From the NCBI RefSeq assembly GCF_000764305.2, contig NW_025931534.1:1-64000 (forward strand): 64,000 nucleotides of DNA, written 5' to 3'. The DNA is from Hyalella azteca (taxonomy: Eukaryota > Arthropoda > Malacostraca > Amphipoda > Hyalellidae). This document shows, piece by piece, positions 48,419 to 57,146 of the stretch. The notes beneath the pieces are model-generated. The model did no database searches. It saw nothing but the letters and a program-made list of their open reading frames with translations, and had not been told where the DNA came from. The stretch's first letter is position 1. Each line of letters begins with the position of its first letter. A program made the translations under genes and the position numbers.

Positions 48419-49226
48419 TCTTGCCCAGGAAATTGGTCTCGCCGGCTATTTCCAGCGTGGGGACAAGACCGTCGCGGCAAGACGACCGTTGGTCGCGGTT
48501 TCGGACGTACAGCGTTTATAATGCTATATGGTACTGACCGTATAGCAATCCAATTTAATGGTAGAACACCATTACTGATGAAATACATGATGCTGACTGA
48601 CCCTACAGCAATCCAATGCAATGATGGAACGATTAAAATGCAATGATTGAACGACTTGCAGCAGAAATGCATTACACTGACCTTACAACAATTAGGATGG
48701 TAGAACTATTACCCTTACATCTGAAATGCATGATACCCAAAGAACGTGGATAATGAGATGTAAAGATGAATAATTGGTTTGATGATATTTATTACAAACA
48801 CGCTGCATTTAATTTCAAAATTAGCAATTGAATCCCAAAAGTCATTGACAAAGGAAGAAACGAAAGAAACTTGATAACATTTCACAATTAACAGCTGGGA
48901 GCTCTTCAGCATCGCATAACTCATCAGTATCTGTGATATGTAAGCTTACCCACCAGGCATTTGAATTTGAAGTTCCGTTTAATTAAAGTTGATTCAAGCT
49001 AACATTCAAACCTCGATTCAACGTCAGACATGTTGGTGAGTAGTGGCCTAATGATTATCAAGAGCCAAACGCAGAATATTAAAGACGTTTTATAAAAGAC
49101 CACAAGTACACACACATTTTACCAAGTGAAACTGAATAATAGAAACACCAAAAGTAAAACTTTAATTCTAATAATTTCGAGTAGAACGTTGTTAGTGAGC
49201 CTGTTCGGTCCAATGAGCATACGCAC
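48419..49226. other. No gene seen
   Basis: Unique sequence; TTCAACGTCAGACATG near 49,018 may be a fragment of the CAACGTT family. Confidence 0.55.
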
Positions 49227-49227
49227 A

Positions 49228-49395
49228 GGAAAATGAATGGAATATATTGTCTAAATTGTGAGACATTTTCGTACAACATAAAGAGCAGAGGGAGGAGATG
49301 CACCCTTTTGCCGGGCATAACCGGGTCAAAATTCACACGAATGTAAAAAGTGCATCACAATTGAACAACGACCCGCTCGTTTCACTGAGTGATGT
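49228..49395 (+). mobile_element. F1 dispersed element, decayed
   Basis: TATTGTCTAAATTGTGAGAC, TTTTGCCGGGCATAACCGGG, AAAAAGTGCATCACAATTG, TTTCACTGAGTG. Confidence 0.5.
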
Positions 49396-49704
49396 AGTCA
49401 AATACTTATAAGTCAAGGCAACTTTCCCAAATATCTTAACTTCCTTCGCTCGCATCTAAATTAGAGTCAATATAATTCACAACGACACATCTTGAATTTC
49501 TAACTAAGTAGCACGTACAACTGTACTGTAACAGACTCACTTCATGAAGAATTGAATAATATATACCACCACAAATAAATAACACACACAGATTAGCAGC
49601 TAATTGAGTTATATTGAACAACTGAAACTTCTGTACGCCACAAATGTCGCTCCGGAAGCATTTGCTCGAGCTAAGTCTTCGCTACGGCCGTTTTTTCGTG
49701 CACT
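49396..49704. other. Nothing recognised
   Basis: Short AT-rich unique stretch. Confidence 0.6.
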
Positions 49705-49882
49705 CAAATTAAATGAATGGGTCATATTGACCAAATAGTGACGCTTTCTTAACTAAATCACCTACAGAGACGAGACGTAGCACTGATACGCTCTTTCGCA
49801 GGTACAAACTGGCTCAGAAAGACTACACGAGCGTGCATAAAGTGCATCATATAATGCCACGACAACTCACTCATTTCTTTGA
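49705..49882 (+). mobile_element. F1 dispersed element
   Basis: GGGTCATATTGACCAAATAG+TGACGC, GACGTAGCACTGATACGC, ACAAACTGGCTCAGA, AAAGTGCATCA, ACTCATTTCTTTGAGTTCGA. Confidence 0.8.
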
Positions 49883-49947
49883 GTTCGAGTGCAAATCGAT
49901 GGCATTGATATGGCGGCGAGCGAGACGAGCTCATCAAGGTCAGGACT

Positions 49948-50112
49948 ACACTAAAAAATTACTGGGTCAGATTGTCCAAATAGTGACACACATTCTGTAT
50001 GTTGCAATGATAGGCTTTTGTGCAGGGCCAAACTGGGTCAGAGTGACCCACACAAGGGTGCAATGCTCATCACTATTTGGACAAAGTCTTCTCATATTTC
50101 TGAGTGTAGTTC
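49948..50112 (+). mobile_element. F1 dispersed element, best-preserved copy
   Basis: GGGTCAGATTGTCCAAATAG+TGACACAC, GGCCAAACTGGGTCAGAGTG, then ATCACTATTTGGACAAAGTC and ATATTTCTGAGTGTAG. The GTCCAAATAGTG/CACTATTTGGAC pair is a perfect inverted repeat. Confidence 0.85.
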
Positions 50113-50244
50113 AACAATAGGAGACAAGCATGCAGCCCAGGCCCGCAATTCAGAGAAAGTTCTTTAAAAAACACGGCGGAGAGGATGAAGGTCTCAATAT
50201 TACAGGCGGACCACGCCCTCTAATGGTTATGGGGCTACACGCGA

Positions 50245-50645
50245 GGGTAAACTGAGGGCACGTGAGGGGCAGCACTGCTGAGGGCACGCGAGGGGCGACA
50301 CTACTGAGGGCACGTGAGAGTACATGCGAGGAGCGGCACTACTCAGAGCACGTGAGGGGTGACACTACTGAGGGCACGTGAGGGGTGACACTACTGAGGG
50401 CACGTGAGGGGCGGCACTACTCAGAGCACGTGAGGGGGCGACACTACTGAGGGCACGTGAGGGGCGGCACTACTCAGAGCACGTGAGGGGGCGACACTAC
50501 TGAGGGCACGTGAGGGGTGACACTACTGAGGGCACGTGAGGGGCGACACTACTGAGGGCACGTGAGGGACGACACTACTGAGGGCACGTGAGGGGCGACA
50601 CTACTGAGGACACGTGAGGGGCGACACTACTGAGGGCACGTGAAG
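50245..50645. repeat. 26-bp minisatellite with CACGTG, about 15 copies
   Basis: CTGAGGGCACGTGAGGGGCG plus ACACTA. A two-unit higher-order period (with CTCAGAGCACGTGAGG) appears in the middle. Confidence 0.97.
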
Positions 50646-51068
50646 GAAATTTTATTTGCTGTAAAAATCTTTAAGAATGAAAATAAAAATATTCAATTAA
50701 AATCGCACTGAAATGTCTAAGCTACTACAACAAAGCCGACTAACGGGCAAACTAAAATATTTTCGGCTGATTTGCGTTATGGTAGTTCGATAAAATGAAT
50801 GTAAATAAACAAAAAAAAATACAAATTAACCAACAAATTAGAAGCCAGACTTTTGCACATTAATCAATGTTTGATAGGGAAAATAACTCTATGCAAATAA
50901 TTTTTGCATTATTAAACGTCCCATTTTGAATAGCGTTCAAAAACAGCGATCTACGCGGATCAAAACTTTTCAGTTTTGCTGCAGAACGAAATTTGGACCC
51001 AGCCACAAGGTGCCGAGGTAGAGGCGCTGGACCTGATAGCAGTCAATGAATAGTAAACGCGTTGAGCA
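50646..51068. other. No gene seen
   Basis: AT-rich unique DNA. Confidence 0.6.
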
Positions 51069-51069
51069 G

Positions 51070-51270
51070 TGATTCAAGAACCATGTAACTGGCGCGTAGC
51101 AAAGTGGTTCAAGAACCATGTAACTGGCGCGTAGTAAAGTGATTCAAGAACCATGTAACTGGCGCGTAGTAAAGTGGTTCAAGAACCATGTAACTGGCGC
51201 GTAGTAAAGTGGATCAAGAACTATGTAACTGGCGCGTAGTAAAGTGGTTCAAGAACCATGTAACTGGCTC
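51070..51270. repeat. 35-bp minisatellite with GGTTCAAGAACC, 6 copies
   Basis: GTGGTTCAAGAACCATGTAA plus CTGGCGCGTAGTAAA at period 35 (51073, 51108, 51143 and on). GGTTCAAGAACC is a palindrome with a TTCnnGAA core. Confidence 0.97.
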
Positions 51271-51289
51271 AATAAGTCGCTAACCGACT

Positions 51290-51540
51290 GGTTCTTAAAA
51301 TGAACACCAGTAAATTGGTTCTTGACCTGAATAGTAGGAGATATTTTTTCAATAACCAGTAGACTGTTTCCTAAGTAAGAACTTGTGAAATGGTTCGTTC
51401 TTACGAACCAGTAAACTGGTTCTTGAACTGACTAGTACAGTAGATATTTTTTAATAACCAGTAGACCGTTTATTTTTTTAGAACCTGCGAAATGGTTCCT
51501 TCTTACGAACCAGTAAACTGGTACTTTAACTAGAGGTACG
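51290..51540. repeat. About 115-bp duplication with GAACCAGTAAACTGGTTC hairpins
   Basis: Two diverged copies of ACCAGTAAA(T/C)TGGTTCTTGA, AGTAGATATTTTTT and AATAACCAGTAGAC. GAACCAGT-AA-ACTGGTTC is a perfect 8-bp stem near 51,405; the second copy near 51,508 is broken at the end. Confidence 0.85.
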
Positions 51541-51721
51541 GTTTCCATTACAGGGGAGTAATGCGGACGGTAACGATTTAGTCTAGAACATATATGCACA
51601 TAAATACTGTTACCTGTTAGAGGAGTGGCATGTTATACAAGGCATGCATGCAAATTGGTCAATGTAATTGAATACGTTGGAAACGTCTGTAAAACATTGC
51701 GGTAGCCGGTAGAGATAGAAC

Positions 51722-51802
51722 GATACAACGATAGAGCGTACAGTTGTAGAGGTAGAGCGTACAGTTGTGGAAGTAGAGCATACAACGGTAGAGGTAGAGC
51801 GC
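51722..51802. repeat. 21-22-bp minisatellite, about 4 copies
   Basis: AGAGCGTACAGTTGTAGAGG-like units. Confidence 0.9.
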
Positions 51803-51895
51803 ACTGAGACTCACCACGAAGAGCTACGACGTCCAACTGACGGTTAGTGCGGGCGCACCGAACAGATTCGACTTTCATGCGTGACGAATACCTCA

Positions 51896-52070
51896 ACAGA
51901 GATAGCTCTACCCAACAGCAGATCGTAATCGCCAAAGAAATCGTTCCACCCAACAGCAGATCGTAATTACAGAACAGAGATCGTTCCACCCAACAGCAGA
52001 TCGTAATACCCGAACAGAGATAGCTCCACCCAACAGCAGATCGTAATTACAGAACAGAGATCGTTTTGGA
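51896..52070. repeat. About 42-bp minisatellite, 4 copies
   Basis: CCACCCAACAGCAGATCGTA plus ATTACAGAACAGAGATCGTT. Last minisatellite array before the gene-bearing part of the window. Confidence 0.95.
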
Positions 52071-52356
52071 GCAGATCATTTTGAAGTGTAGGAAGGACGG
52101 GAGGGTTGGCTCAAAGCGCGAACTAATCTCACCGCAACTTCCGGCTTAGCTTTAAACCAAAGCCAAAGCAACCGAAATTTCAAAAAATATGGGAAGCCAA
52201 ACCACACGTTGACATCGACGCCGGCATGCAAAGCATCTGGATAACTTTATGTAATCGTTAACGTCCAAGATCAATTAGAGTGAAATAACCACCTGACTAG
52301 CCAGATTTATTATCGAAATGAGCCTCCAATTATCAGAATCATGCCTGAACTCGGTG
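52071..52356. other. Nothing recognised
   Basis: Unique sequence. Confidence 0.6.
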
Positions 52357-52357
52357 C

Positions 52358-52512
52358 ACACTCAGAAAAATTAACGAGTATCATTGTCAAAATAGTCACC
52401 CACTTCCCGCATGTAGCACTGATGAGTATTTTTGATGGGTTAAATTCAGCCAGAATGACCCACAACGCAAAAAGTCCTACTTGTCTATTAGGACAGAGTT
52501 TCATTTATCAGA
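52358..52512 (+). mobile_element. F1 dispersed element
   Basis: CACTCAGAAAAATTAACGAG, ATTGTCAAAATAGTCACCC, ATGTAGCACTGATGAGTATT, AGAATGACCCACAACGC, CTATTAGGACAGAGTTTC. Confidence 0.8.
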
Positions 52513-52664
52513 GCGTATACCTACTGTATAAACAAGTCGTCAATGGTAAGGAGGAGCCGGCCTGGAATATTTAGTTGAGGTTAGGTTGTCAGGGAAGATT
52601 ATCAGCGCCAGGTCTTATAAGCGTTGCCAAGATGCTAGTGGGTTGGCTAGGTCTTTGGAGAACT

Positions 52665-52830
52665 TACAATCAGAAAAATGAGTCAAACTTTGACCAAACA
52701 ACAACACAATTTTTGCTCTGTGCGAGTCATCATGAGCCAGTTTGGCCCAGCAAAATGGTATATCACTGCTACGTGCAGTGATATAGGTTAAGCATTTGGA
52801 GAATATCACCTATTCATTTTTTCTAAGTGC
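52665..52830 (+). mobile_element. F1 dispersed element
   Basis: AATCAGAAAAATGAGTCAAA, GCGAGTCATCATGAGCCAGT, TTGGCCCAGCAAAATGG, ATCACTGCTACGTGCAGTGAT (a perfect palindrome), GCATTTGGAGAATATCACC. Confidence 0.8.
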
Positions 52831-54650
52831 GTAGGCCTAAGTAAAGTTATTGCATAAGTAAGTAAATGTTAGTCCCATTAATCCACCATTTTCTAAAAAA
52901 AACTTAGCTCTGCCCTAAGAAGCAACCATGTCATGACTGAAAAACAAATATTTATTGAAGCCACTGTAATTTCAGGTCCCATGGATAAATTAAAAGGCCA
53001 TTAATAATATCAATATGATAGACGAGACATAAATATCCTCTCCTAACCATTGACCTTGGTATGGTTTATTCATCCATTTATATGGTATGATATGGTTTAT
53101 TCAATTTTACTACAAATAACATAATACGCGTTTAAAAATTACTTTTGAAAAACAACACTTCTAAAGAATCCACTGTCCCTGATGTTACACATGTACAATA
53201 TATTTCAATTTTTTTTCAAATATTAAAAAAAATCATTTTAATTTTTTTATTATTAAAAAAAATTATATAAATTTTTCTTTAATTTTCAAAATAATTTATT
53301 CTGTCAATTGATTTATGCATTGTCTCCGACTTTAAAGTTTAAGCAAGTGTGCAAAACTTCAGATCGATTGGACAGGTAGAAGTAAGTTAAATATCAATTA
53401 TAAGATTTGCAGCAGACAAACAAATGACAAGAAGTGAAGTTAAAGAGAAGTGTTGTAAAAAAGTTGGATCAACTTCTCAACAAGAAGAAGAAATTCCCTA
53501 AACACATAAATACCAATATATAATTGATCAAATTTTTCAAAACCAATTTGTTATTGCATAGTAAACACTAAAAGAAACTGGCTAAAAATGGGTTCAAATT
53601 GTTAAAATAAGGCCAACTCTTTTTTGGTAAATTCAGCAGGAGTATATATAGACTTAGTTGCAGGCTGAAATTCTAGGAATTGTTGGTTATTAATTCACTG
53701 TTGAGCCAGCTATGTCACTTTCTCAGTCTGAAAATTTCAACTAATTTATGGAGTGATGGTCTTGTTAAATCTTTTTCAAATCATTACAATATGAGGTGTC
53801 AATATATTATAACCTATTCTTGAATGTCACCTTTAAAATCCCGATCATGTATGGTACTTCAATACCATCTATAAATATAGATATAAATGACGTTTTAACA
53901 AGTATGACATCCATGGAAGAATTTGTGGAAATATGTCAGAGTACAAGCCATGGCAAGAGCTCTCCTGCCATTTTTAGAGCAGCACTCATGATTTTCATTG
54001 GATGAATTACGTATATATACTATAATACTATATAATTGCTACATAAAGATAATAGAGCTGCATGATTTGATTGATCTGCAAGACTGCTAAATTACTTAAA
54101 GCCTATTTTTTAAGACAAAAAATTAAAGTTTTACTCATCCAACTATGCAAATCATAATGTACTGAAAATTTCAATGTTAGAAAAATTGTGAAGCATTACT
54201 GCATTAGGAGCTTGCAAAATTAAAATACAAGAATTTAGAGCAGGAAAGCCTGTTAAACAGTAATGGAAATATTCTAGGTACTAGGTTTCACATAGGCAGA
54301 TTACAATCAATGCATTCATATTTTCTAACTAAGCTTATTTTCAATTTACTGCTTTCATCATTGATATCACAAGATTTATAGGATACCCATTAATTTCAAG
54401 ACAGGAGAGCATCAAATTAGATAGCCTTTCTAGTAATTCACTCACAAAATCTTAAGAAATATTAGGAATATTTAACTAGGCCCAAGGGCCAAGACTGAAA
54501 ACAAAAACTTTTTGGTATAGGTATACCTATAATAATATTAGGTACATACAGAGTACAGTTCAAAAAGGCAAATATTTTTAGTAAATTTGAAATCTGGAAA
54601 CCTAATTATGCAGAAATTTCCAAATAAATAGTAGATAATTCATCTAACCT
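52831..54650. other. Very AT-rich, no gene seen
   Basis: T/A homopolymer-rich DNA (53,200-53,290) and a 69-codon frame at 53796-54005 (plus) without recognised motif. A TATGGTTTATTCA motif is repeated near 53,060-53,105. Confidence 0.6.
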
Positions 54651-54654
54651 CGTA

Positions 54655-54790
54655 ACAGTAAAATGGCGTATAGGCTTCGATCGTGGCCACAAAAGTATAT
54701 TCTTTCCGCACCTGCCCGAGGCTGAGCCATGAGTATAGTGGCCGTGATGTTACGTCGTCTTCGATCGGACAAGACAGGTTAAAAATGCAT
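54655..54790. other. GC-richer island, function unclear
   Basis: Contains CTTCGATCG twice and GTGGCC on both sides of a CGCACCTGCCCGAGGCTGAG core. On the minus strand a short frame starts ATGGCTCAGCCTCGGGCAG. I cannot tell whether this is a gene fragment or an old repeat. Confidence 0.3.
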
Positions 54791-55203
54791 AGCTTCCTAT
54801 TGGTAACTCGTCAGAAAAACTTCCAATTCAAACTTTATAAAGAAATATAATATCGTGCGAATTGTATGCACAAATAAATCAGTATTATAAATTTGTCTCG
54901 TTCCTAACCAAAAACAAGGCTTTTATAAAACGTTACCTTCCCTCGTCGTCGCGCCGCAACCATGAAAAAAAGCAGTTTTTTAACGAGAATTTCAGTCCAT
55001 AATAATTCGGTAATGATTGCTGGATTTATACAAAATTAAAGTACTTCATGTTGGAAACTTTTAATGAGAAATGAAACTGTCAATAGAGGTGTTGAGAAAG
55101 AGCAACATCGGATTTGGTACCGCCCTCTACACGGCTTAAAGCTGCATAGAAAGCAAAAGATAAATTTGAGTTTAAAATATTGTAGTAGAGTAACTTACCT
55201 ACG
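54791..55203. other. Unique sequence with a CG-rich spot
   Basis: CCCTCGTCGTCGCGCCGCAACC near 54,941-54,961 is the only CG-rich spot. On the minus strand it reads as a short ATG-led frame (MVAARRRGK) with a donor-like GAAG|GTAACG. Not supported enough to call. Confidence 0.3.
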
Positions 55204-55440
55204 TCACTGAACCTTGAAACTGAAAAGATTCCACTTTCTTGCTAACAGCTACGCAAAACCCATAGTGATGAACAGTTATTAACAAATGAAGTAATGAGCA
55301 GGCACATCTTACGGAGCACTAACACACAAACACCTTCTAACACTGCTTCGGCGCGACTGAAGTTCTGAACGTAGAACGCTGAGCAGTCAGCACTCAGCAG
55401 CAGAGCCGGACATGCCTCAAATTTTGCGAGTGCTGACATA
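55204..55440 (-). other. Candidate 5' non-coding exon and promoter (weak)
   Basis: On the minus strand an initiator-like TTCAGTCGCGCC (around 55,360) is followed at 55,204 by a strong donor, GACGTAG|GTAAGTTACT. The 65-codon frame here is not convincing as protein. If real it would start a gene running left, but I find no matching coding exon. Confidence 0.2.
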
Positions 55441-56068
55441 TTTCGCTAGGAGGTTCCTATTAGTATTCAATTGGCATTCAAATACAGCTACCTTGTGCAT
55501 GAAAGCGGGACTTCAAGGCTCTGAATCATGAATTGCTTACACTCTTCTCTTTCACTGCACAGCAATTTTTTATTTTCTGTAACCACATTATCGTCCATTT
55601 TTGTAATAAAATTAAAGCGTTTTTAAAGAAGTTTCGAGAAGAACAAGCTTCATTATGAGAATCTTTTGGGGTTAAGTCATCCAAAAATATCGCGCAAAGC
55701 ATTATTGACTATTACTATAAACGTAAAATTCTGTGATGATTGCATTAATCGACCACTGCCTGAATTTTATTTGGGACGTAACTTAGCACATTGTAACCTC
55801 ACAGGAAACATGAAGATGGCGAGGTGAGAAGTCGCAAGAATTTCTTTGAAGAATAGCCCTGATTGTGATGTTCATTTTTTTATCAAGTATGTATTTTGGG
55901 TTAAAGATTTACGACAGCATGTCAGTCCGAAAAATTTCTTGATAAATCGGTAATGGTTTAAACGTAGAAATATAATGTAAAATTTTCCTTGAAAACGGCA
56001 CACGCAATTATTGAGTGTCTTCCGAACAGAGTCCCTGCCCACCGCCCGGTAACCATGGTTGAACTAGT
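55441..56068. other. No gene seen
   Basis: AT-rich unique DNA. Confidence 0.6.
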
Positions 56069-56069
56069 A

Positions 56070-56627
56070 TATGGTTGGCCCATGGTTGAGTTATACAAGG
56101 TTGACCCACGAGAATTTCCCTCTTTCAGTTCAACCATGAGAGTGACCCATGAGAAGCTAATTTTTGCGCTATATTTTGTTGACCCACTAGAAGCTCCATC
56201 TTTCAGTTCAGCTTTCTTGTTACGTCACGTAGATCGAGAAACGTAAACAAAGCCGTCATTCCCATGACGGATTGGTAGACTGGTTTGATCGCATTTCGGT
56301 GATTGGTTAATGCCCGTGACGTCACAGGCGAACAACGAGCTACATCCGCAAAAATGGGCTTCTGATGGGTCAACCTTAAACTAGTTCAACCATGATTTTT
56401 TCGGATGTAGTTTGTTGTTCGCTTGTGACGTCACTGATCTCAGTGATGTCACGGGCATCAACCAATCACTGAAACGCGATCAAACCAGTCAACCAATATG
56501 TCACGAGAATGACGGGTTTGCTTACGTTTCTCGATCTCAGTGGCGTAACAAGAGAGCTGGACTGAAAGCCGGAAATCCTCGTGGGTCAACCTTATACAGT
56601 TCAACCATGCCGGGAACCAACCAAACG
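56070..56627. mobile_element. Foldback DNA element with long imperfect inverted arms
   Basis: Left arm 56081-56348 and right arm 56402-56610 are imperfect inverted copies. Ends read CATGGTTGAGTTATACAAGG+TTGACCC and, inverted, GGGTCAACCTTATACAGTTC+AACCATG. The left arm has an extra tandem piece (TTTCAGTTCAACCATG..GACCCA.GAGAAGC); the right arm has an extra CACTGATCTCAGTG. The loop holds a third terminus, GGGTCAACCTTAAACTAGTT+CAACCATG (56,369-56,394). No transposase ORF. Confidence 0.85.
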
Positions 56628-56829
56628 CGTAACTTTGATTGAAAGGGAAATCGAACTAAATGTCAGCGACTTATTATTTATTTTTTGCCTTACAGCGCAG
56701 CTTGTATGCTCATGTCATCTGTTTGCTTTAATTACAATGAAAACAAGATAATGAAATCCAATAACACGCTACCGTCAAAGCCACATCATTTGCCACTCGG
56801 CAAAAACAGCACATGCGTTGACTCACGTC

Positions 56830-56863
56830 ACCCGAAGTTAAAACCATTGTTTTAACTTCGGGT
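56830..56863. repeat. Perfect 15-bp hairpin, ACCCGAAGTTAAAAC
   Basis: Arms 56830-56844 and 56849-56863, loop CATT. Its right arm merges into the tandem repeat that follows. Confidence 0.9.
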
Positions 56864-56948
56864 TTAACTTGTTCAACTTCGGGTTGTTAACTTCGGGTTT
56901 AACTTGTTTAACTTCGGGTTGTTAACTTCGGTTTAACTTGTTTTTAAC
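56853..56948. repeat. About 34-bp tandem repeat, AACTTCGGGTTTAACTTGTT
   Basis: Two and a half copies seeded from the right arm of the hairpin before it. Confidence 0.9.
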
Positions 56949-57036
56949 TGGACAGAACTAAGATTTTGAGGGGTTTGATACCAACACGATGACTACAAAG
57001 TTTTGATCGCGTTAGAAATATGTGGTTTAGTTTTTT

Positions 57037-57146
57037 TATAAAATATATCGTTTCAGTTGACGGCCGGCGACTTTAGAGCTACTGGCGAGGTTATCAGTAT
57101 TGACGAGAAGTTAATTCACCATGTATCTTCACTTCTTCACCGAAAA
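57037..57146 (+). promoter_or_regulatory. Candidate promoter and first coding exon (weak)
   Basis: TATAAAATATAT at 57037-57048, initiator-like TCAGTT at 57053, a GC-richer leader, then ATG at 57121 in TTCACCATG context reading MYLHFFTE and a strong donor GAAAA|GTAAGT at 57147. TATA-to-initiator spacing (about 16) is too short for a classic pair. No later plus-strand exon was found before 60 kb, so this may be chance. Confidence 0.25.
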
